From Rosa chinensis (taxonomy: Eukaryota > Streptophyta > Magnoliopsida > Rosales > Rosaceae): DNA of 64,000 nucleotides. Under the pieces are notes generated by a model, which was not told the origin of the DNA, did no database searches, and was given only the letters and a program-made list of their open reading frames with translations. Every line of letters begins with the position of its first letter. Within the stretch, counting starts at the first letter, position 1. The position numbers and the translations under genes are program-made. Below, piece by piece: positions 1-9,927 of the stretch. The stretch lies in NCBI RefSeq assembly GCF_002994745.2, contig NW_024387553.1, positions 81,206-145,205 of the forward strand, written 5' to 3'.

Positions 1-416
1 AATTATACATGTGCTTTCGTTTCTTGAATATGTGATATACTTGCTATCTTTCACATATACTTGAGTGTATAAGCTTTTAAGCATTGCCATGATCTGAGAG
101 AAGAAAGAGGGATATAACTTGTGAGATTTGAATCATACTTGTTTGAAACATGCTTACAGAAACCATCACCATTGTTTCAACCAAGTCCTACTTGTGTATA
201 TGTAAGTTATGTGTTTTAATTAACTCTCGAATGCCTAACATTGAATTTTGGTTAAGTGCTAATCTTGGTGTTATGAAAGTAAGAGATTGCTGAGACAATA
301 GTTGAAGGGCAATAGAGTCATTGTTTTTGTCAAGTCTTTAAATTTTCGTTGAGTCTTAGTGTGTGTCTTAGTTTGATTTTGCTAAGGGACTAGCAAAAGC
401 TAAGTGTGGGGGAATT
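1..416 (+). mobile_element. 3' noncoding end of an Athila-like element, ending in PPT
   Basis: This is the last part of the post-pol noncoding region of an element whose body lies left of the window. It aligns by eye with 43534-43949 and, reversed, with 21414-21840 and 29656-30080. It ends in the polypurine tract AGTGTGGGGGAATT (403-416), directly followed by LTR A. No coding potential is seen. Confidence 0.85.
403..416 (+). other. polypurine tract of the LTR A element
   Basis: The G-rich sequence AGTGTGGGGGAATT abuts the TGATAGG start of LTR A. The same tract abuts LTRs G and L and, reversed, D and E. In LTR elements this RNase H-resistant tract primes plus-strand DNA synthesis. Confidence 0.85.
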
Positions 417-493
417 TGATAGGAGCATTTTAATGCGACGTTTTAACTCATTTCCTACATTTTCTGCGCCATTTCCTTGAAAAATCCCTGTTT

Positions 494-690
494 GAAAGTT
501 TCCATTCTTTGATTGGGAAAGTTCCTTATTGTAGAAAGTTTCCATATTTGTCTTCATTTTTTCATTTCTCATTTCTCATTTCTCATTTTTCATTTCTCAT
601 TTCTGGAAAGTTTCTATTTTTCATTTTTAGTAAGTTTCTATTTTCATTTTTTAGAAAGTTTCTATTTTAAGTATAGTTTCTATTTTCAGG
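494..690 (+). repeat. U3 tandem motifs: GAAAGTTTCYATT units and CATTTCT microsatellite
   Basis: About seven degenerate copies of GAAAGTTTCYATTT occur (near 494, 516, 534, 605, 629, 653 and 675), surrounding a run of CATTTCT/CATTTTT units (roughly 556-603). The same array is present in LTRs C, D, E, G, I and, in variant form, F, H, J and L. Its position at the start of U3 suggests a repeated regulatory element, but no function is shown. Confidence 0.7.
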
Positions 691-1616
691 ACCTCCGAGC
701 TAAAAGTGGAAATGAACGCACGAATGGAAAGAGGAGCTTGCGAACATCAAGACGAACGAACATGAGAGAAAATGGCCCACACATTTGAGCAGAAATGAAG
801 AAACAAGCTTTCCTAGTCCAACCAGGAAATCCTACGAAATGGAGGAAGGCTTCCCTAGCAAGTTTCCAACGCAACCATGAAAAAGAAATGGAAAAATAAT
901 GTGTTTTGCGTTGGAAAATGAGAAGGCTTGAAGATGAAGCAACGAGGCCCAAGAACTCTTTGGATTTTCGGCAAATTGGATAATGGCCCATCAAAGCCCA
1001 TGACACTAGGGTTTGTGACGCAAACCCTAGCCCTAAAGATATGTTTGCCGTGAAATTGCATGAGAGAATCAAGGAAGAGGCGTCCAAAAATCAGAAATAA
1101 AGAAGATTTCTATGGAGATTTTCTAGGGTTATTTTTATGGAAATAAATCAAGAGATAAAACCCTAGAAGACCTAGCCGTCCAAGCCAAGAGGAAAACAAG
1201 GGGATGCCGTGCAAACCCTAGGGAATTCGGCAAAAGATAATGAAGAGAAAAACAAGGGTTTTGCCGTGAGGAAAAATCAGAAAAAAATAAAGAGATTTCG
1301 TGGAGATTTCTTAGGGAGCTTTTAAAGGAAAGAGAATATGTGTTGAACACAAAAAGCTCTCAAAGGAGTCTAGGTTCGTCCCCCTTTATTCTCTAAGTAT
1401 ATTGTTGCCGAAATTGGTGAAGGAAATCAGAAAATATCTATATATATTTCGGCAAGATTATTTAGGGAATTTATATTGGAATTTTGTGATTGGTTGCACC
1501 ACCTCATAGGGCTTATGTGGCACGAAATCATTGGAGAAAATTATGTGGAGGAAGCAAGAGATTGCCGTGAGCTTTGCTAGGGTTGTGGACGGATTGAAGA
1601 CCTAGAAGCCGTCCCC

Positions 1617-1624
1617 TATATATT
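1617..1624 (+). promoter_or_regulatory. TATA-like box of LTR A
   Basis: TATATATT follows a C-rich CCGTCCCC stretch. Equivalent boxes sit at matching places in I (50407), C (13570), J (53165) and L (62644). It probably positions transcription start of the genomic RNA. Confidence 0.6.
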
Positions 1625-2776
1625 CCTCTCTTCTCTCAACGTCAAGGGTCCGAAGTTCCATTCTTTTACGTTTATACTTTGAGAAAAAATCAGAAAACTC
1701 TCTCTAGCTTAGCCGTGTTCTTCTCCATCCTCTAGGGCAACCACGAAGTTCAAGCAAGGCCAAGGAAGAAGAAGACAAGCCGTGCACACCATCCACCCTC
1801 CACCTTGAAGATTGCTTTCGAAATTCAAGAGACCACATCATCACTTCATTCATCTCATCTTCATCACGGTGTAATCCGATTCTCCTTGTACCTTTGCTTT
1901 GTATTTTCGTTGGTTTTGCCTTAGTTGACACTTATGTATGAACAAGTATTGTTTTCTGAAATTTTATGATGAATTGTTAATTTTCAGATTCATATATTGC
2001 GATTTATGGTTGCTTTTGTGTGAGTGTTTGATTAAATTTGCATGATAGAAATCTTTTGTATGATTATCTTGAATGGTTCGAAACATTTAGGGTTCTTATG
2101 TGATTGTTGCTACGAATTTGAGAACATGAATCAACTTTTTGGTTTTGTGTTCTTGAATCGATAAGTAGTAAAGGTTTTGTACAAAAACCGAATTTAATCA
2201 AAGAAGATTGCAATTAGGTGGACTTTTTCATACTAAGTTGCACATTTGAGTTGATAGCCTTTCTAGGTGCTTAATGCGTTAAACATGACATGATTGACTA
2301 GCTTTCTAGGGTTTGATTGCATGTTTGATAGGATTAATCTAGGTGCTTTCGCTTAGGTTAATTAGCATTGAAAGTAAAATATGGGAAATTGTTTGCTTTT
2401 GAACGTTTCACATGATCAACTCCTCTTGCATGACTATGATGAACAATGATGAACTTGAATCAATTTTAATCATGAGTTTCGACTTTGATCTTTGTTCTTA
2501 CATTCCATTTATATTTTTATGTTTTTGCGTTTTTAATTATTTAGTTAGCTTTTATTTTCGAAAATAGAAAACCAAAATCAAAAATCCCCCTTTTTCGTAA
2601 ATATGTATATATTTTGTTTTATTTTGTAAATATTATACTCTGTTTTAATTTTAATTGTTTAATTGTTTGATAATGACAGGTGTACCCTCAATCCCCGGAA
2701 TAGAACGATCCCTATTTACTTTATACTACTAATGACATTTCAGGGTTAAATTGGTCGCTCGATAAAAGCGACATCA

Positions 2777-2898
2777 ATTTTAAGCAAGTCCAAGGGAGAA
2801 GAAGCATAGCCGTGAGCATCCATCATCCATCTCCAACCTTGAAGCTTGCTTTCGAGATTCAAGAGACCACCACATCAATCGTTCATCACCATCCCCAA
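2777..2898 (+). repeat. LTR fragment (LTR F-like), plus orientation
   Basis: After ATTTT the sequence joins a piece matching the reverse complement of the middle of LTR F (about 38910-39025): the segment with GCATAGCCGTGAGCATCC and the CCACATCAATC run. It is only about 120 bp, with no LTR ends, so it entered by recombination or template switching rather than as a solo LTR. Confidence 0.75.
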
Positions 2899-3524
2899 GC
2901 AAATCAGATTTGCTTTCTTTATCCTTATCTTTTATTTTTCGATTTTGCTTATTTGTTTTAGTAGTTATTTTCGTAAATTTCTACCTATATGCTTAAGTGT
3001 TTCATTGCATGCTTATTCTTGATTACATTGAGGACAATGCAATATTTAAGTGTGGGGGAAGGGATTTACACTTTTATCTTGAGTCGTATATTGAAAAATA
3101 CAAAAAAAATTGAAAAATGTCAAAAATTTAAAAATTTTTCGTTGCCTTTGTTTTTGTTTGAGTCTTAGGATGCCCTTTCAACTGTCTAGGATGATTTTAT
3201 ATCTCTGAAATCATGATTAAAAGAGGATCACAAGATTGAGATGATTTAAACATGGTATTCTTTGGTTAATTGAGATATATGAAAAATATGTGCCTTGTAG
3301 TGGATATGGATTTCGAAACTTTGGTACAGAATATGAGCATGTTAGGATGAGTTTTGATTCATATAAACCCATGTGAGATATTTGAACCCATGTCCTTTTT
3401 CTTGGAGTGAAATGAAAAATATATTCTTATTTTCTTGGCGATGTTTTGAAGATCTCATTATTCTTTCATCTTGATTGACTACTTGCCATAGATTAAGTTT
3501 GATGGACTAGAGAATGCTAGAATT
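2899..3524 (+). mobile_element. 3' noncoding fragment of an Athila-like element, interrupted by element B
   Basis: It matches the post-pol region at 57646-58290 and 42085-42690, including the first PPT-like motif AAGTGTGGGGG (about 3048). It stops at AGAATT where element B begins; in other copies the sequence continues CACTCTTGTG. There is no ORF. The 3' continuation of this copy is not found in the window. Confidence 0.8.
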
Positions 3525-3890
3525 TGATAGGAGCAAAAAAGTGTGACGATATTATTAATTATGTGCCTCATTTTAGCCTTATTTCTCCCTTAGTTTAGTG
3601 TTTTGAGTCATTAAGTCATTTTGAAAGTCTTGTTGAGTGTTTGGAGTGAAATAGGCGGAAAAAGTAAAATTCATGAAAAATCCTAGCTGGATCAGGATTC
3701 CTAACTGTCAACTATTTTTGCGGTCTTTACATTTTAATTTCCCTTTATTTTCTCTAGAAAATTCTGATATTCTCCTGCTTGTTGTAGGAAACGTTGCCTG
3801 GTTGAACTCTTGGAAACAGCAATGATGGAGTCATAAAATAAAGCATTAAGATATTTGACCAAGCAATGAAGAAGGGAAATAAAGGAGAAA

Positions 3891-4125
3891 AGATGTTTTC
3901 AGATGAGGAATAAAAGAAAAAGATGTTTCAGCTGGAAAATAAATAAGAGAAAGACATTTTCAGTTGGGGAATAAAGGAGAAAAGACGTTTTCAGTTGAGG
4001 AATAAAAGAAAAAGATGTTTCAGCTGGAAAAATAAATAAGAGAAAGATGTTTCAGCTTGGAAATTAAAGGAATTGCCCCATTATGAGAGGAGTTAAGGCC
4101 ATAAAGAAGACGTTTCAGTTGGGAA
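3891..4125 (+). repeat. U3 enhancer-like tandem repeats (7 copies, ~30 bp spacing)
   Basis: Seven copies of AGAYGTTTTCAGYTGRGG or AGATGTTTCAGCTGG start near 3891, 3921, 3952, 3982, 4012, 4044 and 4107, just upstream of the TATA box. The block is repeated in the 3' LTR at about 12182-12416. Reiterated U3 motifs upstream of a promoter are typical of LTR enhancers; the activity is inferred. Confidence 0.75.
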
Positions 4126-4143
4126 AGCCAACCAATGCTCCCC

Positions 4144-4151
4144 TATAAATA
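4144..4151 (+). promoter_or_regulatory. TATA box of element B LTR
   Basis: A perfect TATAAATA in the context CTCCCCTATAAATAGGC, just downstream of the U3 repeats. It is the best-formed TATA box in the window. Confidence 0.75.
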
Positions 4152-5257
4152 GGCAACGTCCAGAACTGAATTTGCATCACTTCCCAGCCAAGATCATTCC
4201 AAGACTACCCAATTCACTCCTCAAACCTCCATATCTTACAAGACCGTGACCACCATCCATCCATCAATCTACAAAGCTCTAAGGCGCTGAGTCAAGGACG
4301 CTCCACCACCATAGTAGAGACAAGTTCATCACCTTGTTGCTAAGCCGCTGAGGAAAGCTTCAAAGTGTAACTATGACTCTACTTATAATTTTTGTTTCGG
4401 TTTTGTGTGTTTCAATTTGTGAGTTGTGTAATTGGAGACATGAAATTTTCAGAATATTTTTATTAATATTTTTGAGATTTTCAGTTTATTATTGAGTTAA
4501 TTTCGAGAATTCTTTTATGATGCATGTTACAATCTTGTGCCCTTTTATGTGTTTTGGTAATTTTCAGAGTTAGATTCATAAGTTTGCATGCTAGAATAAC
4601 GGTGAGAGTTCTTGTGTGTTTTCTTAATTTGCCAAGAGTAATTGTTATTTGTTAAGGCGCTGAGTTAAACAAGTAGCAATTAGTTCTAAAAAGTGGTAAA
4701 AACTATGTTCAATGGTTAAACGATTCTGGAAATTACGTGTTAAATTCTATGTGTAATGGTTAATTTGCACGTGTGAGTTGATTCGAGGGTTAGATAATAC
4801 TACTAGTTAAGAGAATTACGCTGAGTGTTTTCAAAAATTAGTAGTATTAGGCTTGGTAAGGACTTTTCCGATCCAAGCCTACATTAGAATGAATCAGATA
4901 AGTGGATTGATCCGCTGAGGCTTTTCATTTAGGCTCTTATCTAGGCATTTAAGATGGGCACATTTTTGTATCATGTTGAAATGAATTTTCTGTTTTTACA
5001 CTTAGTAATTTCCGAGTGGTATTGGTCTAGGTTAGGGAAGTCGATCATTGTATATAGTTTTATTTGTTTCGTTTTTATTTTTAGTAGATTAGAAACCAAA
5101 TTTCAAAACCCCCCATTTTATTCTTTTATTTGTTAAATTGACCTTTTTGTGTAGGTGTACCCTACAATCCCCGGACTGAACGATCCCTGCTTATCCTATA
5201 CTGACAACTACATTTTGCAGGGTTAAATTGTGAGGCTATTTCAGCCGCACCAATTTT

Positions 5258-5275
5258 TGGCGCCGTTGCCGGGGA
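5258..5275 (+). other. primer binding site (tRNA-Asp), element B
   Basis: TGGCGCCGTTGCCGGGGA is the exact complement of the 3' end of plant tRNA-Asp, five bases after the LTR end. Here it lies inside the open frame of the polyprotein because the noncoding leader has been deleted. Confidence 0.92.
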
Positions 5276-5295
5276 CTATCAACACTTGGGATAGG

Positions 5296-8200
5296 ATGAA
5301 GGGCGAGTTCCTTACGAAGTACTTTCCTGCCTCAAAGGTCACTGTTTTGAGGAAGCAGATTAGTGGAATCACGCAAGGACATGAGGAGAATTTCTGCAAT
5401 TATTGGGATAGATTTAAGAGCCTTGTAGCATCATGCCCTAACCATGGGATGAGTGAGGGGTCCCTCCTTACCTATTTTTATGAAGGACTCACCGCTAATG
5501 AGCGTGGTCTGTTAGATGCTGCTGCTGGAGGATCCTTTATGGATAAGACACCTGCTGATGCCAAGGTGCTACTTACTAATCGTGCGCTAAACTATCAACA
5601 ATATGAGGGGGTACTTGCCTCTCAACGGAGGGTACATGAGGTGTCCACTAACTCTGCTCTTGAAGACAAGGTCAACAAGATGTCTACTTTGCTGTCTCAA
5701 GTCTTAAACGTTAATGGAGGAGGAGCAATGGCTCAAGTGTGTGGGATGTGCTCGACTCAAGGGCACCCCACAGATAAATGTCCCCAACTTGCCTCTCCAG
5801 AAGAATGGGAATCTGTTAACGCCCTAGGGTATCAAGGAGGTCAAGGAGGCCCGAGGTACAACCCTTACTCAAATACTTACAATCCGGGGCTCAGAGACCA
5901 CCCCAACTTTCGTTGGGCCAACAATGATAACACCTTGCGACCACCTCAAGGCCCAGGTCAGAATTCTCAGCGCCCACCAGGTTTGTTTTTGAGGCCTCAG
6001 GTACCTCAAGCTTTTGGTATTCCCAATTCTGTCCCTCCACCTCCTGTTTCTAATACTTTGAATGCCCCTAATTATGATGAACTGTTGAAGTCCCTTGCTG
6101 CGGGTCAACAACAACTTAACACGGCTACTCAAGCTTTGGTTGTAGGACAGGCAACCCATTCAAAGGATATTGCAGAGCTCACGAACATGCCCTTGATTGA
6201 GTGCATCAAACAGGTGCCTAAATACGCCAAGTTCTTGAAGGAGCTATGCACCACAAGGAGGCAGACAAGAGAGAAGGAGGTGGTGAAAATGAGCGAAACG
6301 GTATCAGCCGTTATCCAGAGGAAGCTACCCCCAAAGTTGAAGGACCCAGGGAGTTTTTCTGTTCCCTGTATCATTGGTGACACCAGGTTTGAAAATGTGA
6401 TGTTAGACTTAGGGGCATCCATAAATGTTATGCCTTATAATTTGTATGTGTCCTTAGGTCTAGGCCCTCTTAAGAGGGATAATGTTGTCATTCAACTTGC
6501 TGATAGGTCTAACAAATACCCTCAAGGGTATGTTGAGGATGTTCTTGTGCAGGTAAACCATCTGATATTCCCTGCGGATTTCTACGTATTGGACATGGAG
6601 GAATCGCCCCTAAATACCACTCCATTACTTTTAGGGCGTCCCTTTATGAGGACTGCAAGAACTAAAATCGACGTGTACAAAGGGACTCTCACCATGGAGT
6701 TTGATGGTGATGTTATACGCTTCAACATTCTTGAAGCCATGAGGTACCCTGTTTCTGATTTGAAACCTTGCTTTGCTATTGATGTAGTTGATTCACTCGC
6801 GCAGGTTTTCTCTGAAGCAATGGTTGAGGATGAATTGGCTCTGACCCTAGAGGAGGGGGTCGGATATGATGAAAATGGGGAACCTATCCCCAAGGTTGAG
6901 TGGGATGTTAGAGTGATCAAGACTGTGGCCTCACTGGAGGCTCAACCTATAAAGAGGTCAATTTCCTATTTGTCAATTCCGGTTTCTACTAATAAAATGC
7001 TACCCTCTATTGTTCAGGCACCCAAGTTGGAATTGAAGGTACTCCCTGAGCATTTGAAATACGCGTACCTAGGAGAAAATGAGACCCTCCCAGTGATCAT
7101 ATCATCAACGCTGGAGGTAGAGCAAGAAAGAAAGTTGGTGGATGTGTTGAAGAAGCACAAGACTGCCATTGGGTGGACTCTGGCAGATATCAAGGGGATC
7201 AGCCCAACCACGTGTGTCCACCGGATCCTATTAGAAGATGGCGCCAAGCCCACAAGAGAAGCCCAAAGACGTCTACATCCGCCCATGATGAAGGTGGTTC
7301 AAGACGAGGTGATCAAGTTGCTAGATTGTGGGGTGATCTACCCCATTTCTGATAGTAAGTGGGTCTCTCCTGTGCAAGTGGTGCCCAAGAAGTCTGGGGT
7401 GACAGTGGTGAAGAACGAGGAGAATGAGCTAGTGCCCCAGAGATTAGTCACTGGTCACAGGGTATGTATCGACTACCGGAAGCTGAATGCCACAACAAGG
7501 AAGGATCATATGCCCTTGCCTTTTATTGACCAGATGTTGGAGCGCTTAGCGGGCCATTCCTACTATTGCTTCTTGGACGGATATAGTGGGTACAACCAGA
7601 TCTGCATAGCCCACGAGGATCAGGAGAAGACGACCTTCACATGCCCCTTTGGGACCTTTGCTTATAGGCGCATGCCCTTCGGCTTATGCAACGCACCAGG
7701 TACTTTCCAAAGATGTATGCTTTCCATTTTCTCAGAATACATTGAAAATATTATTGAAGTCTTTATGGACGACTTTAGTGTCTTTGGTAAAGATTTTGAT
7801 ACTTGTTTAGAGAATCTAGGATTGATACTTGAGAGGTGTGTAGAAACTAACCTTGTGCTGAATTGGGAGAAGTGTCACTTCATGGTGACACAAGGAATAG
7901 TGTTAGGACACATAATATCTAATAGGGGCATTGAGGTAGATAAGGCTAAGGTTGATCTTGTACGTCACTTACCCTCCCCCACAACTGTGAGGGAGATACG
8001 CTCTTTTCTTGGCCATGCAGGATTTTATAGGCGGTTCATCAAAGACTTCTCCAAGGTGGCGAGACCTATGTGTGCCCTATTGCAAAAGGACGTGCCCTTT
8101 GTGTTCAATGAGGATTGCAAGAAGGCGTTTGAAAAGCTCAAGGAGTTGTTGACCACGGCCCCCATCATATGCCCTCCGGATTGGAGTCTACCCTTCGAGC

Positions 8201-9927
8201 TTATGTGTGATGCATCAGACTATGCTGTTGGAGCTGTGTTGGGCCAGAGGAAGGATAAAAAGCCCTATGCTATTTACTATGCTTCTCGGACCCTCAACGA
8301 CGCCCAGCTCAACTACTCCACCACTGAAAAAGAACTCTTGGCTGTAGTCTTTGCTTTAGATAAGTTTCGTTCTTATTTATTGCACTCTAAAGTAATTGTT
8401 TACTCTGACCATGCAGCCTTGAGATATCTGATGATCAAGAAGGAGGCCAAGCCCAGATTAATTCGATGGATCCTGTTGCTTCAGGAATTTGACTTAGAGA
8501 TCAAGGACAAGAAGGGCAGCGAGAATGTGGTGGCGGACCATTTGAGCAGGATAGTACACGAGGAGGACGTCCAGCCCCTACAGGAAACTTTCCCAGATGA
8601 GCAGCTCTTTGGGATAGAGGTTAGTGTGCCCTGGTATGCGGATATAGTTAACTATTTAGTCACTAGGACATTTCCTGACACACTTTCCAAAGCTAGTAAG
8701 GATAAATTGAAGAAAATGGCTAGGCACTTTATTTGGGATGAGCCCTATTTATGGAAACATTGTAGTGACCAAGTCATTAGGAGATGTGTCCCAGAGTCTG
8801 AGCATAGGTCAATTCTATCATTTTGCCATAGTGAGGCTTGTGGAGGCCACTTTGGGCCTCGTAGAACAGCCTTGAAGGTCTTAGATTGTGGATTTTATTG
8901 GCCCACTATCTTCAAGGATGCAAACTTGTTTTGTATTTCTTGTGATAGGTGCCAACGGACTGGTAATCTTGGCCCAAAAGATCAAATGCCCATGAGCCCA
9001 ATAATAAATGTAGAAATTTTTGATGTTTGGGGCATTGACTTTATGGGCCCATTTCCCTCGTCTAATGGTTGTTTATATATACTATTGGCTGTGGACTATG
9101 TATCAAAGTGGGTGGAAGCAAAAGCCACCAGGACTAACGATTCAAAAGTGGTTGCAGGTTTCTTGAAAACTAACATATTTTCCAGGTTTGGAGTGCCACG
9201 TGTGCTAATCAGTGATGGAGGTTCTCACTTTTGTAACCGTACAATCGAGGCTTTGCTGAAGAAGTATGGGGTAACCCATAAGGTGTCCACGCCCTACCAC
9301 CCTCAGACCAGTGGCCAAGCAGAGGTATCCAACAGGGAGATCAAGAGGATACTTGAGAAGACAGTTGGCCCGACAAGGAAGGATTGGAGCCAGAGATTGG
9401 ATGATGCGTTGTGGGCCTACAGAACGGCCTACAAGACGCCTATTGGGATGTCTCCCTTTAGGTTGGCCTACGGAAAGGCATGCCACCTTCCAGTGGAGCT
9501 AGAGCACAAGGCTTGGTGGGCTGTCCAGAAGTTCAACATGGATTATGATGAAGCGGGCCTACATAGGAAGCTACAGCTAAATGAGCTTGAGGAGATAAGG
9601 AATGAGGCCTACGATGCTTCATGGATCTACAAGGAGAAGACAAAGGCCTACCATGACAAAATGATTCGCGGAAAAAGCTTCCAAGTGGGCCAGAAAGTTC
9701 TGTTATTCCATTCCAGACTTAAGCTATTCCCGGGTAAACTTCGTTCTCGTTGGGTTGGTCCATTTATAGTTACAAATGTGTTTACTCATGGTGCTGTAGA
9801 GATCAAGAGTGAGAAGACGGGGAAGGAGTTCAAGGTAAATGGGCATCGTCTCAAGCCCTACTATGAGTCCTTGGTGGGGCACACATTGGAAGAGATACCC
9901 CTCCAGGAGGCACCCCATGACGTGTGA
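5296..9927 (+). CDS. gag-pol polyprotein of element B (gag N-terminus deleted)
   Basis: A single uninterrupted frame encodes gag, protease, RT, RNase H and integrase. The frame is open from 5227, inside the LTR, and 5230 is only a GTG; the first ATG is 5296, used here. Residues counted from 5230: capsid-like gag to about 150; CCHC knuckle C171, C174, H179, C184; aspartic protease DLGAS with D393; RT with CIDYRKLN and FMDDF (D847, D848); RNase H D994 in MCDASDY and TTEKELLAV; integrase H1200, H1207, C1238, C1241 and D1270, D1329, E1365 (35 residues between the last two); GPF and an [12 protein letters not shown] C-terminus. The linker between knuckle and protease is about 150 residues shorter than in element C, with the frame kept. 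No stop or frameshift separates gag and pol. The catalytic residues are all visible, but the missing gag start makes normal particle assembly doubtful. Confidence 0.93.
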   Translation: MKGEFLTKYFPASKVTVLRKQISGITQGHEENFCNYWDRFKSLVASCPNHGMSEGSLLTYFYEGLTANERGLLDAAAGGSFMDKTPADAKVLLTNRALNYQQYEGVLASQRRVHEVSTNSALEDKVNKMSTLLSQVLNVNGGGAMAQVCGMCSTQGHPTDKCPQLASPEEWESVNALGYQGGQGGPRYNPYSNTYNPGLRDHPNFRWANNDNTLRPPQGPGQNSQRPPGLFLRPQVPQAFGIPNSVPPPPVSNTLNAPNYDELLKSLAAGQQQLNTATQALVVGQATHSKDIAELTNMPLIECIKQVPKYAKFLKELCTTRRQTREKEVVKMSETVSAVIQRKLPPKLKDPGSFSVPCIIGDTRFENVMLDLGASINVMPYNLYVSLGLGPLKRDNVVIQLADRSNKYPQGYVEDVLVQVNHLIFPADFYVLDMEESPLNTTPLLLGRPFMRTARTKIDVYKGTLTMEFDGDVIRFNILEAMRYPVSDLKPCFAIDVVDSLAQVFSEAMVEDELALTLEEGVGYDENGEPIPKVEWDVRVIKTVASLEAQPIKRSISYLSIPVSTNKMLPSIVQAPKLELKVLPEHLKYAYLGENETLPVIISSTLEVEQERKLVDVLKKHKTAIGWTLADIKGISPTTCVHRILLEDGAKPTREAQRRLHPPMMKVVQDEVIKLLDCGVIYPISDSKWVSPVQVVPKKSGVTVVKNEENELVPQRLVTGHRVCIDYRKLNATTRKDHMPLPFIDQMLERLAGHSYYCFLDGYSGYNQICIAHEDQEKTTFTCPFGTFAYRRMPFGLCNAPGTFQRCMLSIFSEYIENIIEVFMDDFSVFGKDFDTCLENLGLILERCVETNLVLNWEKCHFMVTQGIVLGHIISNRGIEVDKAKVDLVRHLPSPTTVREIRSFLGHAGFYRRFIKDFSKVARPMCALLQKDVPFVFNEDCKKAFEKLKELLTTAPIICPPDWSLPFELMCDASDYAVGAVLGQRKDKKPYAIYYASRTLNDAQLNYSTTEKELLAVVFALDKFRSYLLHSKVIVYSDHAALRYLMIKKEAKPRLIRWILLLQEFDLEIKDKKGSENVVADHLSRIVHEEDVQPLQETFPDEQLFGIEVSVPWYADIVNYLVTRTFPDTLSKASKDKLKKMARHFIWDEPYLWKHCSDQVIRRCVPESEHRSILSFCHSEACGGHFGPRRTALKVLDCGFYWPTIFKDANLFCISCDRCQRTGNLGPKDQMPMSPIINVEIFDVWGIDFMGPFPSSNGCLYILLAVDYVSKWVEAKATRTNDSKVVAGFLKTNIFSRFGVPRVLISDGGSHFCNRTIEALLKKYGVTHKVSTPYHPQTSGQAEVSNREIKRILEKTVGPTRKDWSQRLDDALWAYRTAYKTPIGMSPFRLAYGKACHLPVELEHKAWWAVQKFNMDYDEAGLHRKLQLNELEEIRNEAYDASWIYKEKTKAYHDKMIRGKSFQVGQKVLLFHSRLKLFPGKLRSRWVGPFIVTNVFTHGAVEIKSEKTGKEFKVNGHRLKPYYESLVGHTLEEIPLQEAPHDV

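Larger units (their letters stand above)
417..2776 (+). repeat. LTR A (2360 bp, Athila-like)
   Basis: It begins TGATAGGAGC directly after a PPT and ends GCGACATCA. U3 contains GAAAGTTTCYAT repeats near its start and a TATA-like box at 1617. The tail carries the conserved U5 block with CAATCCCCGG (2689-2698). The 5' part closely matches LTR I and the 3' part matches D, E and G, so it is a mosaic. It acts as a 3' LTR; the 3' flank starts ATTTT, like the spacer before a PBS, but the PBS itself is missing. Short sense and antisense ORFs inside are not supported as genes. Confidence 0.92.
3525..5252 (+). repeat. 5' LTR of element B (1728 bp)
   Basis: It starts TGATAGGAGC and ends GCCGCACCA, five bases before TGGCGCC. 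It has seven U3 repeats, a TATA box at 4144, and the U5 block GGTGTACC with CAATCCCCGG (5165-5174). It interrupts a 3' noncoding region at AGAATT. It is shorter than the other LTRs (2.0-2.4 kb). Confidence 0.95.

Noticed and set aside
553..603. CATTTCT array as a CRISPR or satellite
   Set aside because: 7-bp units without spacers, inside U3 of every LTR: a simple microsatellite.
5258..5275. tRNA-Asp gene
   Set aside because: Only the 18-19 nt complementary to the tRNA 3' end are present, at the PBS position; no cloverleaf surrounds it.
5230..5295. Start of the B polyprotein at 5230
   Set aside because: The codon is GTG inside the LTR; a plant gene would more likely use the ATG at 5296, although non-AUG initiation cannot be excluded.
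5869..7286. Antisense ORFs of 90-112 codons opposite the B polyprotein
   Set aside because: They are shadows of a long real coding frame; no recognisable motif.
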